Shown in pieces: positions 1 through 9,526 of a DNA stretch of 64,000 nt. Both the position numbers and the translations under genes were made by a program. Below the pieces are notes generated by a model. The model did no database searches and was not told the origin of the DNA. It worked only from the letters and a program-made list of their open reading frames with translations. Numbering within the stretch: the stretch's first letter is position 1; each line of letters begins with the position of its first letter. The stretch is from Cryobacterium sp. BB307 (GTDB taxonomy: Bacteria > Actinomycetota > Actinomycetes > Actinomycetales > Microbacteriaceae). The stretch spans positions 186,001 to 250,000 of the forward strand of contig NZ_JAANZA010000002.1 of the NCBI RefSeq assembly GCF_012274275.1, read 5' to 3'.

Positions 1-263
1 ACCGAGAGCGGCTCGGTGTCGGGGCGGCCGACGAGCATCCGCTCGACCTCGTCGAGCACCTCGACCACGTGCGCGCGGTCCGCAGCGACGACCGCAACCC
101 CGACCGCCGTGCGCCGGTACAGCTCCTGATGCCCGACCTCGGCAACCGACAGCTGGTAGCGCCGTTTCACCTCGGCGATGATGGGGCGCACAACCGACCG
201 TTTCTCCTTCAGCGAGTGCACGTCGCCGAGCAGGAGGTCGACCTCCAGCGTGCCGGTCCACAT
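1..263 (-). CDS. DUF503 domain protein (YlxP-like), 3' end outside window
   Basis: The gene reads leftward and runs off the window edge, so only the first 87 residues are visible. They begin MWTGTLEVDLLLG and contain HSLKEKRSVVRPI, the hallmark start of DUF503/YlxP proteins. These are small proteins of about 95 residues, often encoded near infB and rbfA and thought to be linked to translation or ribosome assembly; the exact role is unknown. The ATG is the natural start because the family's short hydrophobic first strand follows it directly. It is divergent from the GAPDH gene and shares the 264-376 intergenic region with it. The family call is firm; function is not. Confidence 0.8.
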   Translation of the reverse strand, partial: MWTGTLEVDLLLGDVHSLKEKRSVVRPIIAEVKRRYQLSVAEVGHQELYRRTAVGVAVVAADRAHVVEVLDEVERMLVGRPDTEPLS

Positions 264-298
264 GGCCCAATGCTAGGCATCCGTATGCGGAACGTCAG

Positions 299-323
299 GA
301 GCATCGGGAATGCTCGGTAAACT
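299..323 (+). promoter_or_regulatory. Candidate operator and -10 box before the GAPDH gene
   Basis: A perfect inverted repeat, GAGCAT (299-304) and ATGCTC (310-315) with a 5-nt spacer, lies two bases upstream of TAAACT (318-323), which fits the actinobacterial TANNNT -10 pattern. The dyad would cover the -35 side of that promoter, so a regulator bound there could block it. No clear -35 hexamer is present. The binding protein is unknown. Confidence 0.35.
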
Positions 324-376
324 GGATCTCGTTTGCGCCCGGCGCACGGATGCGTCGGCCTGCTGAAAGGAAGACA

Positions 377-1861
377 TTGGAGCGGGAACGCACTGCCGAA
401 CTCGAGCGGTGGAACGCTCGCCAAGCCCTGGCCGAGACGATGATCCCCCTCATCGGGAACCTGTACCGCAACTACGGGGTTGTTCCGTCCATCCACGGAC
501 GCCGGCTGATCAACCAGTCGCCCGTGGAGATCCTCAAGGCGCACCGCTTCGCGCGCAAGCTCAACGACACCGAGCTGCCCATCGAGGAGACCCTCTCGGT
601 GTTGGCCGCGCTCGTCGAACTGCAGCCCAGGTCGGCGTCGATCGACCTCGCCAAGCTCGTGCTGCGCTACCGCGAAGCAGGCAACGGACGCGACCTGCTC
701 GAGTTCCTGCGTGAGGAGCTCGAACCGGCGCTCGGTGCCAGCCCCCGCCACGGCGCGGGCGTTGACGTCGTGCTCTACGGCTTCGGTCGCATCGGACGTC
801 TGCTGGCCCGCATCCTGATCTCGCACGCGGGCAATGGCGAGGGCCTCCGCCTGCGCGCCATCGTGGTCCGCCGCGGCGCGGAGAACGACCTGCTGAAGCG
901 CGCCAGCCTGCTGCGCCGCGACTCCATCCACGGCCCGTTCGAGGGCACCATCACCGTCGACGTCGAGAACAACACGATCCTCGCCAATGGCACGCTGATC
1001 CAGGTCATCTACTCGGATGACCCGTCCACCGTCGACTACGAGGCGTACGGCATCCGCGACGCCATCGTTGTCGACAACACCGGACGCTGGCGCGACCGGG
1101 AGGGCCTCGAGAACCACCTGAAGAACACCGGCGTCGCCCGTGTGCTGCTCACCGCGCCGGGCAAGGGCGACATCAAGAACGTCGTCTACGGCATCAACCA
1201 CACGACCATCGAACCGGATGACCGGGTGCTGTCCGCCGCATCCTGCACCACCAACGCGATCGTGCCCGTGCTGAAGGCGGTCAACGACGCGTACGGTGTG
1301 CGGCACGGTCACGTCGAGACGGTGCACTCCTACACCAACGATCAGAACCTCACCGACAACTTCCACAAGGGCGACCGCCGCGGCCGCTCGGCGCCGATGA
1401 ACATGGTGATCACCCAGACCGGTGCCGCGAGCGCGGTTGCGAAGGCGCTCCCGGAGCTGGCCGGGAAGCTGACCGGCAACGCCATCCGGGTGCCAACCCC
1501 TGACGTGTCGATGGCCATCCTCAACCTGCAACTGGAGACCCCGACCTCGGTGGAGGAGGTCAACAGCTACCTGCGTGGGCTGTCGCTCGATTCGACGCTG
1601 CAGCAGCAGATCGACTTCACCGACTCGCCGGAGGTCGTGTCCACCGACTTCGTCGGCTCGCACCGTGCCGGCATCGTCGACGGTCTCGCCACCATCTGTG
1701 ACGGCACCAACCTGGTGCTGTACGTCTGGTACGACAATGAATTCGGCTACAGCAGCCAGGTGGTGCGCGTGCTCGAGCACATGGCGGCCACTCACCCGCG
1801 GGTGCTGCCCGAGCGCGCCGCCACGGTTGAAGCGCACACCGGTCAGCTCTCGATCGTCTGA
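377..1861 (+). CDS. gap: Glyceraldehyde-3-phosphate dehydrogenase, long GapB-like type
   Basis: Interconverts glyceraldehyde 3-phosphate and 1,3-bisphosphoglycerate in the cytosol. About 494 residues, roughly 150 longer than glycolytic GapA because of an N-terminal helical extension (about residues 1-120), as in the corynebacterial GapB group associated with gluconeogenic use of NADP. The dinucleotide-binding strand VVLYGFGRIGR follows the extension, and the catalytic cysteine sits in SCTTN near residue 290. The TTG start at 377 is preferred over the in-frame ATG at 350 because GAAAGGAAG lies just before it. It converges on the sigma factor gene, overlapping it by 19 nt. The GapB-like assignment rests on length and extension, and cofactor preference is inference. 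Confidence 0.9.
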   Translation: MERERTAELERWNARQALAETMIPLIGNLYRNYGVVPSIHGRRLINQSPVEILKAHRFARKLNDTELPIEETLSVLAALVELQPRSASIDLAKLVLRYREAGNGRDLLEFLREELEPALGASPRHGAGVDVVLYGFGRIGRLLARILISHAGNGEGLRLRAIVVRRGAENDLLKRASLLRRDSIHGPFEGTITVDVENNTILANGTLIQVIYSDDPSTVDYEAYGIRDAIVVDNTGRWRDREGLENHLKNTGVARVLLTAPGKGDIKNVVYGINHTTIEPDDRVLSAASCTTNAIVPVLKAVNDAYGVRHGHVETVHSYTNDQNLTDNFHKGDRRGRSAPMNMVITQTGAASAVAKALPELAGKLTGNAIRVPTPDVSMAILNLQLETPTSVEEVNSYLRGLSLDSTLQQQIDFTDSPEVVSTDFVGSHRAGIVDGLATICDGTNLVLYVWYDNEFGYSSQVVRVLEHMAATHPRVLPERAATVEAHTGQLSIV

Positions 1862-2715
1862 GCCGTCAGCGCCTCGTTCCACTTGGTGAGCTTGTCCGGG
1901 TTCAGAGTCATCCACACGTTGGTGAGACGCCCGTCCCGGATGCCGACGCTGCCGGTCGCGTAGACCAGGCCGCCGCTTCGCGCGACAATGCCGAGCTCGC
2001 CGTTGACCGGTTCGAAGCTGAACTCGGTGTCCACCGCCTTGTTCATGAGGCCGAGCAGGAAGCGCGCAACGTTCTGCGCTCCGAAGATCGGGTTGAGCGC
2101 GGCGCGGGCCTTGCCTCCGCCGTCGGACACTGCGACGACGCTCGGGTCGAGCAGCGGTAGGAGTGTCTGAAGGTCACCGGTCATGCAGGCGGTGGCGAAC
2201 TCGGCGACCACCCGCGCATGCTCTGACCGGTCCGGCTCGGCCGCTTGACGTCGGTCCCGGATGTGTCGGCGGGCGGTCGAGGCCAGCTGCCGCACCGCAT
2301 CCGGCGACCGCCCGACGATCGTGGCGACCTCGTCGAACGACATCCCGAAGACGTCGTGCAGCACGAAGCTCACCCGCTCGGCCGGAGTCAGGCTCTCGAG
2401 CACGACCATGAGCGCCATACTCACCGACTCATCGAGCGTCACCCGCTCGGCAGGGTCGCTCGCGGCATCCGGTAACGGCTCCGGCAGCCACTCGCCGACG
2501 TACTGTTCTCGTCTCGCGCGTGCCGAACCGAGCATGTCGAGACAGACGCGACCGATCACGCGGACGTTCCAAGCGTCGGGGCTGTCGATGCCCTGACGTT
2601 GACCGTCATCGAGTGCCGCCCAGCGCGCGTAGGTCTCCTGCACGGCGTCCTCGGCATCGTGGTAGGAACCGAGCAGTCGGTAGGCGACATTAAGCAGCAG
2701 TTGACGGTCAGTCAT
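1843..2715 (-). CDS. sigJ: ECF41-family RNA polymerase sigma factor (SigJ-like)
   Basis: Extracytoplasmic-function sigma factor of 290 residues. Sigma-2 spans about 1-70 and sigma-4 about 95-155, followed by a SnoaL-like C-terminal domain (165-290) that in ECF41 proteins modulates activity in place of a separate anti-sigma factor. The group's signatures are present: WLPEPL in the interdomain linker (76-81), DGGGK (198-202) and NPDKL (272-276). The start is the ATG giving MTDRQLLL, overlapping the end of the upstream oxidoreductase gene by 8 nt, so the two are probably translationally coupled. ECF41 genes are typically paired with a carboxymuconolactone decarboxylase, oxidoreductase or epimerase gene, and here the partner is the oxidoreductase. 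The inducing signal is unknown; mycobacterial SigJ has been linked to peroxide tolerance. Confidence 0.92.
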   Translation of the reverse strand: MTDRQLLLNVAYRLLGSYHDAEDAVQETYARWAALDDGQRQGIDSPDAWNVRVIGRVCLDMLGSARARREQYVGEWLPEPLPDAASDPAERVTLDESVSMALMVVLESLTPAERVSFVLHDVFGMSFDEVATIVGRSPDAVRQLASTARRHIRDRRQAAEPDRSEHARVVAEFATACMTGDLQTLLPLLDPSVVAVSDGGGKARAALNPIFGAQNVARFLLGLMNKAVDTEFSFEPVNGELGIVARSGGLVYATGSVGIRDGRLTNVWMTLNPDKLTKWNEALTAQTIES

Positions 2716-3883
2716 GGACCAATTCTCTCCTGACTGCCGGGCCACCGAGTTTCAGCCACCGGTAGGCGCCGGCACGGCGCCGCTCGGCGAGCACGCTGCC
2801 GCGGGCGAAGCGGCTGATCGACTCCTTCACTAACGCGCCAAGGCCGGATCGCAGCACAATCCGGCGTGGCCGGTCGTCGCGGGTGAGGAACTGCACAAGG
2901 CCGTCCCGGCGGCCGAGACTCATGCACAGGAAGACGTAGCCGAGCGAGAATTGCGGCTGCGGGCCGCCGGTGACGGATGCCGCGATCACGTCGGCCGCGT
3001 GGGCACCCTGCGGCAGCGCGGTCGCGCACGCCATGCGCAGGTGCGGCTGCTCTGGCAGCACGCACGCGTCGCCAGCGCCGAGGATGCTCGGGTCGGAAAG
3101 GCTGCGCAGGCTGGCATCGACGATGAGGCGGCCGGTGCCGTCGACCTCGAGGCCGCTATCGCGGGCGAGCGTCGGCACGGCGAAGGTGCCGGCCCACACC
3201 ACCAGGTCGGCGTCCAGGCGGCGGCCGTCGTCGGTGAGAGCGCCGCCCTGGTCGACGGATGCGACGCGACTGTCATCGAGGACGGTGACGCCGTGCCGTG
3301 TCAGCCAGGTTCTTGCTCGCTGGCGCGCTGCGGGGGATACGCCGGCGAGCAGCTCACTGCCGGCGGCGATGGTGACGGCAGCGGTTGTCTGGGTTGCGAG
3401 CTCTGCCGACAGCTCCACCGCGGTTGCACCACCGCCGATGACCAGGACCGCCGCTCCCGGCGCACGGTCGGCCAGCCTCGCGCGGAGCGCTCGAGCGCCG
3501 TCGAGTCCCGCAGCCTGCAGCGCGAACTCGGCGGCGCCGGGGACCGAGTTCACCGTCTCGCCGCTGCCGACCGCGTAGACCAGTTCGTCGTAGGCGACGG
3601 TCGTCGCATCCGCCAACTCGATCTGCCGCTCGGCAGCGCGGATCCGGGTCGCCTGTGCGTGCAGCACGCGCACGCGCGGATTGAGCATGCGGGGCAGCGG
3701 ATGGACGACGGTGCTCTCGTCCGCCCCGGCTGCGAGCTCATGCAATCGGATCCGGTCGACGAACACGCCGCGCGGGTCGACGATGGTGACCGAGGCGGTC
3801 TCGCCCAAACGTCCGGCGAGGCGATTGGCGGCGGTGAGCCCGGCGTACCCGGCTCCGAGGACTACGACACGTGTGACGTTCAT
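2708..3883 (-). CDS. NAD(P)/FAD-dependent oxidoreductase (NDH-2-like), ECF41 partner
   Basis: Two-dinucleotide-binding-domain flavoprotein of 391 residues. The FAD-binding strand VVVLGAGYAG is at residues 6-15, a central NAD(P) Rossmann motif reads VIGGGATAVE, and a late FAD motif reads ILGAGDACVLP. The layout matches type II NADH dehydrogenases and related quinone reductases; no transmembrane anchor is evident. It lies directly upstream of the ECF41 sigma factor gene and overlaps it, the arrangement expected for the target gene of an ECF41 factor. The ATG has no well-spaced ribosome binding site and lies 8 nt after an ECF-type -10 element, so the mRNA may be leaderless. The substrate is not identifiable. 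Confidence 0.85.
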   Translation of the reverse strand: MNVTRVVVLGAGYAGLTAANRLAGRLGETASVTIVDPRGVFVDRIRLHELAAGADESTVVHPLPRMLNPRVRVLHAQATRIRAAERQIELADATTVAYDELVYAVGSGETVNSVPGAAEFALQAAGLDGARALRARLADRAPGAAVLVIGGGATAVELSAELATQTTAAVTIAAGSELLAGVSPAARQRARTWLTRHGVTVLDDSRVASVDQGGALTDDGRRLDADLVVWAGTFAVPTLARDSGLEVDGTGRLIVDASLRSLSDPSILGAGDACVLPEQPHLRMACATALPQGAHAADVIAASVTGGPQPQFSLGYVFLCMSLGRRDGLVQFLTRDDRPRRIVLRSGLGALVKESISRFARGSVLAERRRAGAYRWLKLGGPAVRRELVHD

Positions 3884-3891
3884 GCCCCTAT

Positions 3892-3918
3892 GACGACGCA
3901 GCCCCTCCAAATGTGAGG
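3892..3918 (-). promoter_or_regulatory. ECF41/SigJ-type promoter for the oxidoreductase-sigma operon
   Basis: Read on the minus strand, CCTCACA (3918-3912) is followed by exactly 16 nt and then CGTC (3895-3892). The recalled ECF41 consensus is TGTCACA-N16-CGTC, and SigJ sites read GTCACA-N16-CGTC; five of seven -35 positions match, and the -10 core and spacing match exactly. The expected transcription start lies within a few bases of the ATG at 3883. A closely similar element precedes the second sigma gene at 6379-6405. Confidence 0.65.
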
Positions 3919-3987
3919 CGTGGAGGGCGCACACAGGTGGGGGGCGTGTGATCATCGGGCAATCGCCCCATCGACGAAGGAGGAGAA

Positions 3988-4371
3988 GTGCTGAACTACA
4001 CAGGCGCATTCAGCGGTTTCAGCGTCGACGACCTCGAGGAGGCGCGCCGTTTCTACAGCGAGAGCCTCGGGCTCACCGTCAGCGACGCCGCGATGGGAAC
4101 GCTTTCACTCACCCTGCCCGGCGGGGCGCGAGTGATGGTGTACGAGAAGGAGACACATGAGCCCTCGACTCATACGGTTTTGAACTTCGAAGTCGACGAC
4201 GTCGACGTCGCGGTCGACGAACTGAACAACTCCGGCATCAAGACGAAAATCTACGACGACCCGGAGCTCAACACCGATGAACGCGGGATCGCGCGCGACG
4301 AGCAGTTGGGAATGGAGATCGCCTGGTTCCTGGACCCGGCAGGCAACCCCATCTCCGTCCTCAGATCCTGA
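3988..4371 (+). CDS. VOC-family (glyoxalase-fold) protein
   Basis: Single-domain vicinal oxygen chelate protein of 127 residues with the usual two paired beta-alpha-beta-beta-beta modules: FSVDDLEEARRFYSESLGL near residues 10-28, and a second module ending in WFLDPAGNPISVL. Such proteins range from glyoxalase I and dioxygenases to antibiotic-binding proteins. The substrate cannot be read from the sequence and a full metal ligand set is not obvious. Translation begins at GTG, preceded by a very strong GAAGGAGGAG ribosome binding site. It is divergent from the ECF41-oxidoreductase pair, so it could belong to the same response, but no ECF-type promoter was found in front of it. Confidence 0.8.
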   Translation: MLNYTGAFSGFSVDDLEEARRFYSESLGLTVSDAAMGTLSLTLPGGARVMVYEKETHEPSTHTVLNFEVDDVDVAVDELNNSGIKTKIYDDPELNTDERGIARDEQLGMEIAWFLDPAGNPISVLRS

Positions 4372-4436
4372 ATCCCACCCGCGTCCTTCGGTCGGTATCG
4401 TCGTAACCGACGTTTTCCCGTACAGAAGAGACGCTT

Positions 4437-6330
<1,894 letters not shown>

Positions 6331-6378
6331 CCCGGCACGCGTCGACGTCGCCGGTGTGCGGCAGACTCGACTCGTGCA

Positions 6379-6405
6379 CCTCACGTTTCGCCCCTCCGCA
6401 GCGTC
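6379..6405 (+). promoter_or_regulatory. ECF-type promoter of the sigma-ogt-tag operon
   Basis: CCTCACG (6379-6385), a 16-nt spacer and CGTC (6402-6405) form an element almost identical to the ECF41 promoter at 3892-3918. The two share CCTCAC, one variable base and then TTT, and both have 16-nt spacing to CGTC. The start codon follows 14 nt later without a visible ribosome binding site. This is either an autoregulatory site of the sigma factor it precedes or a target of the neighbouring ECF41 factor. Confidence 0.55.
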
Positions 6406-6419
6406 TGCCTGATGTGACC

Positions 6420-6902
6420 ATGACGCCGTTCGAGTTGATCGTCCGCGAGCACGGGCCGACCGTGCTCCGGGTCTGTCGCGCGGTCCTGACCGCGCATGAC
6501 GCGAAGGACGCCTGGTCGGAGACGTTCCTGTCGGCACTGCAGGCATACCCGCGCCTCGGCGCCGACGCCAACATCGAAGCCTGGCTGGTGACGATCGCCA
6601 AGCGGAAGGCGATCGACGTCATCCGGACGCGTGCCCGCACGCCAGTCCCGGTGGGCGACGTACCCGACGGCGCATCCGAGTTGGGCATCCCGGACGACGA
6701 ACGCGGCGAAGTCTGGGCACTGATCGGCGCGCTGCCGGACAAGCAGCGCAAGTGCGTCGCCTACCACTACCTCGTCGGGCTCCCACACAGCGAGGTCGCC
6801 GCCATCGTCGGCGGGACAACGGATGCCGCGCGCCGGGCCGCCGCGGACGGCGTCGCCGCGCTGCGCCGAGCGTACGCAACCATCCCAGGAGGCACAGCAT
6901 GA
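6420..6902 (+). CDS. ECF RNA polymerase sigma factor linked to alkylation repair
   Basis: Compact sigma-70-family factor of 160 residues: sigma-2 at about 1-75 (with KDAWSETFLSAL and TIAKRKAIDVIRTR) and sigma-4 at about 95-155 (LPDKQRKCVAYHYLVGL followed by a helix-turn-helix). There is no C-terminal regulatory domain and no neighbouring anti-sigma gene. The ATG at 6420 gives a normal family start; the in-frame GTG at 6414 is an alternative. Its stop overlaps the ATG of ogt by 2 nt, so the sigma factor is made together with two DNA alkylation repair proteins. This context suggests a role in controlling the response to DNA alkylation, which is inference. Confidence 0.88.
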   Translation: MTPFELIVREHGPTVLRVCRAVLTAHDAKDAWSETFLSALQAYPRLGADANIEAWLVTIAKRKAIDVIRTRARTPVPVGDVPDGASELGIPDDERGEVWALIGALPDKQRKCVAYHYLVGLPHSEVAAIVGGTTDAARRAAADGVAALRRAYATIPGGTA

Positions 6903-7483
6903 CGAACATCGAAGCCCCGAACACCGCAGACCTGGACCGGCTGCACGACCGGCTGGTCCACGCCGCCGATGAGGCAGGCCTGCTCGACCTCGCTTACCGC
7001 ACCGTGGACACGCCAATCGGCCGGCTTCTGCTTGCCGCCACCGACCGCGGCGTGGTGCGGGTGGCGTTCGAGACCGAGGGACACGACCGGGTGCTCGGCG
7101 ACCTTGCCGCCCGGGTGAGCCCGCGCATCCTGAACACACCGAAGCGCCTCGACACGCTCGCACGCGAGCTCGACGAGTACTTCGCCGGCCAGCGCCTGGG
7201 CTTCGACGTGCCGATCGACTTCGCGCTGTCCAGGGGCTTCCGCCGCGACGTGCTCGGGCACCTGGCGGTGATTCCGTACGGCACCACCGAGAGTTACGCG
7301 CAGGTAGCGGTCGCGACCGGCAACCCGCGTGCCGTCCGCGCGGTCGGCACGGCGTGCGCGACCAACCCGCTGCCGATCGTCATTCCGTGCCACCGGGTGG
7401 TGCGCACCGACGGCTCGCTGGGCGGGTACCTCGGCGGTCTGCACGTGAAGCGCACCCTGCTCGACCTCGAGGCGGCCGCGTGA
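6899..7483 (+). CDS. ogt: Methylated-DNA--protein-cysteine S-methyltransferase
   Basis: Suicide repair protein that moves the alkyl group from O6-alkylguanine in DNA to its own cysteine. The 194 residues contain the active-site motif PCHR at 163-166 with acceptor Cys164. The helix-turn-helix recognition segment precedes it (RAVRAVGTACATNPLP), and the conserved GGYLGG block is at 175-180. The N-terminal 110 residues form the usual ribonuclease-like domain. There is no AraC-like Ada domain, so it is not itself a regulator. It overlaps the sigma gene before it (ATGA) and the glycosylase gene after it (GTGA), giving a tightly coupled three-gene operon. Confidence 0.95.
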   Translation: MTNIEAPNTADLDRLHDRLVHAADEAGLLDLAYRTVDTPIGRLLLAATDRGVVRVAFETEGHDRVLGDLAARVSPRILNTPKRLDTLARELDEYFAGQRLGFDVPIDFALSRGFRRDVLGHLAVIPYGTTESYAQVAVATGNPRAVRAVGTACATNPLPIVIPCHRVVRTDGSLGGYLGGLHVKRTLLDLEAAA

Positions 7484-8067
7484 GCGCCATCGTCGGCGAC
7501 GACGGCCTGGCCCGGCCGGCCTGGGCGGCCACCGACCCGCTGCTGCGCGATTATTACGACACCGAATGGGGCATGCCGGTGCGGGATGAACGCGGGCTGT
7601 TCGAGCGGATCAGCCTCGAGGCGTTCCAAGCGGGGCTGTCCTGGGTGACCATCCTGCGCAAGCGTGAGGCGTTCCGGGCGGCGTTCGCCGGCTTCGACCC
7701 GGATGCGGTGGCCACGTTCGGCGAGGACGACGTCGAGCGTTTGCTGTCCGACGCTGGCATCGTTCGCAATCGGGCCAAGATCCTCGCCACCATCACCAAC
7801 GCCAAGGCGACCGTTGCGCTCCGCGCCGACGGGGGACTGGTCGACCTCGTCTGGTCGTTCCGGCCGCAAGCGACGCCACAGCCTACCCAGCACAGCGAGA
7901 TCCCCACCTCCAGCCCGGAGTCGGTCGCGCTGTCCAAGGCGCTGCGGGCCCGCGGCTTCGCGTTCGTCGGTCCGACCACGATGTACGCCCTCATGGAGGC
8001 GATCGGCATGGTCGACACCCACCTCGTCGACAGCCATCGCCGCGGCAGTTCCGGGGTGTGGAGGTAG
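7480..8067 (+). CDS. tag: DNA-3-methyladenine glycosylase I lacking zinc-snap ligands
   Basis: Base-excision enzyme that removes 3-methyladenine. The 195 residues carry the TAG core: YYDTEWGMP near the start, LEAFQAGLSWVTILRKRE (catalytic Glu48 by family comparison), and SKALRARGFAFVGP near the end. Canonical enzymes tie their termini with a Cys-His-His-Cys zinc snap. Here the expected Cys is Pro13, the first His is Tyr26, His181 remains, and the last Cys is Ser185, so the site cannot bind zinc in the usual way. The GTG start overlaps the ogt stop codon. It is the last gene of the sigma-ogt-tag operon. The fold call is firm and activity is likely, because the snap is distant from the base pocket. 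Confidence 0.93.
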   Translation: MSAIVGDDGLARPAWAATDPLLRDYYDTEWGMPVRDERGLFERISLEAFQAGLSWVTILRKREAFRAAFAGFDPDAVATFGEDDVERLLSDAGIVRNRAKILATITNAKATVALRADGGLVDLVWSFRPQATPQPTQHSEIPTSSPESVALSKALRARGFAFVGPTTMYALMEAIGMVDTHLVDSHRRGSSGVWR

Positions 8068-8093
8068 CTCTGGCAGTTCTCGGCGCCCGCGGT

Positions 8094-8099
8094 TACAGT
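8094..8099 (+). promoter_or_regulatory. -10 box for a leaderless amine oxidase mRNA
   Basis: TACAGT fits TANNNT and ends 8 nt before the ATG at 8108. That places the expected transcription start at or next to the start codon, and no ribosome binding site is present. No convincing -35 hexamer was found. Confidence 0.45.
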
Positions 8100-8107
8100 G
8101 GCCCGAG

Positions 8108-9526
8108 ATGACAGTGAAGCGGCGCACGTTCGTGCTGGGGGCCCTCTCCGGTGCTTCACTGCTGGCGCTCACCGCCTGCACCAACGGGGAACCAGAACCG
8201 ACGCCGTCGCCGACCCGGCAGAATCCGACCGTCCCGCAACCGTCCGCCTTCTGGCGGTCGGAGTGGACCAGCGACCCGTTCTCCCGCGGCGCGTTCAGCT
8301 ACCAGAGGGTCGGCTCAACGCCCGAACAGCGGACCGCACTGCGCCAGCCGCTCGGCGACCGTGTCTTCTTCGCCGGGGAGCACACATCCGAGACGTTCCC
8401 AGGCACGGTGAACGGTGCGCGCGCATCCGGGCACCGCGCCGCCACCGAGGTCATCGACATCGCAGAGCCGGGGGAGCGGATCGCCGTGATCGGCGCAGGC
8501 ATGGCCGGAGCCACCGCCGCCCGCCGCCTCGCCGACGCGGGGTTCAACGTCGTCGTGATCGAGGGCAGGGAGCGCTCCGGCGGCCGCATCCACACGCTCG
8601 AGGTCGACGACGAGTCGCATGTCGAGCTCGGCGCAGCGTGGGTGCGCTCCTCATCGACTAACCCGCTCGAGAATGAGCTCGATGACGCGGGGGTCACCAC
8701 CAGGCGGTTCAACTACGAGTGGGAGCACCGCACGCCAGACGGTGCTGTGGTGGACACCGGAACTATCGGCCCTGACACCATCGTCACCGCCATCGACTGG
8801 GCGTCAGAGCAGCCGGCAGACGTCTCGATGGCTGCGGCGATCGAGGGCAGCGCCGACCTCGACGACCGCCCGAACGAGCAGGGCATCTCCGAGGTTGACC
8901 TCGTCGCCGACTACGTCACAACCAATCTGGTGGTCCCGACCGGCGCCGAGCCAGACGACCTGTCCGCCTGGTACGCACCGGATGCCACGCTCAGCCACGA
9001 GGACGACCGACTGGTCACGGGCGGCCTTAGCGGCTTCGTCGACGGGCTTCTCGACGGGATCGACGTCCTGCCGTCGAGCGCGGTCGCATCCGTCAGTCAC
9101 GATGACGATGGTGTGACCATGCGCCTCGCCCGCGGCGAATCGCTGTCGGCCGCGCGCGTGGTGGTCACGGTGCCGCTCGGCGTGCTGCAGTCCGGATCCA
9201 TCGAGTTCGACCCGCCGCTGCCGTTCTCCCACCGCGGCGCGATCTCCGCGCTCGGCATGGGATTGCAGGACAAGCTCGTGCTGCAGTTCGAGGAACGGTT
9301 CTGGGCGACGGATGCCACGGTGTGGTCGGTGGTGGACGCCGAGACGGAGCTGCCGTTGTGGTTCAACGTCGAACCGTCGACCGGGGACAATGTCCTGGTG
9401 GCGCTCTTCGGCGGTGAGGATGCCGAGCGGCTCGCCGAGCTCAGCGACAACGACCTGGTCGCGGCGGCGCTGCGGAGCCTCGAGCCGTTCGTCGCTGACG
9501 AGACAGAAGAGGACGACGGCTCCTAA
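8108..9526 (+). CDS. Exported flavin amine oxidase with circularly permuted domain order
   Basis: 472-residue flavoprotein of the monoamine oxidase superfamily. It opens with a Tat-type signal: RR at 5-6, a hydrophobic run, and a lipobox LTAC ending in Cys24, so it is probably a lipoprotein exported already folded with FAD. Residues about 46-115 then match what is normally the C-terminal end of these enzymes: W..DPFSRG, FFAGEHTSE (88-96) and GTVNGARASG (99-108). Only after this comes the usual N-terminal FAD strand AVIGAGMAG (126-134) with ERSGGR (155-160). The protein ends after FGGEDAERLAEL and an alpha-helical segment, where normal family members continue into W..DPF. The active-site lysine is retained (Lys389, in QDKLVLQF). 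The amine substrate is unknown. The 3' end overlaps the convergent membrane protein gene by 4 nt. Confidence 0.85.
   Translation: MTVKRRTFVLGALSGASLLALTACTNGEPEPTPSPTRQNPTVPQPSAFWRSEWTSDPFSRGAFSYQRVGSTPEQRTALRQPLGDRVFFAGEHTSETFPGTVNGARASGHRAATEVIDIAEPGERIAVIGAGMAGATAARRLADAGFNVVVIEGRERSGGRIHTLEVDDESHVELGAAWVRSSSTNPLENELDDAGVTTRRFNYEWEHRTPDGAVVDTGTIGPDTIVTAIDWASEQPADVSMAAAIEGSADLDDRPNEQGISEVDLVADYVTTNLVVPTGAEPDDLSAWYAPDATLSHEDDRLVTGGLSGFVDGLLDGIDVLPSSAVASVSHDDDGVTMRLARGESLSAARVVVTVPLGVLQSGSIEFDPPLPFSHRGAISALGMGLQDKLVLQFEERFWATDATVWSVVDAETELPLWFNVEPSTGDNVLVALFGGEDAERLAELSDNDLVAAALRSLEPFVADETEEDDGS

Noticed and set aside
350..376. ATG at 350 as the start of the GAPDH gene
   Set aside because: The TTG at 377 has a GAAAGGAAG site at proper spacing, and the extra nine residues are not family-like.
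209..1915. Long open frame antisense to the GAPDH gene
   Set aside because: High-GC coding DNA creates long antisense frames. Its translation is rich in Arg/Val/Gly/His without family motifs, whereas the sense protein has complete GAPDH motifs.
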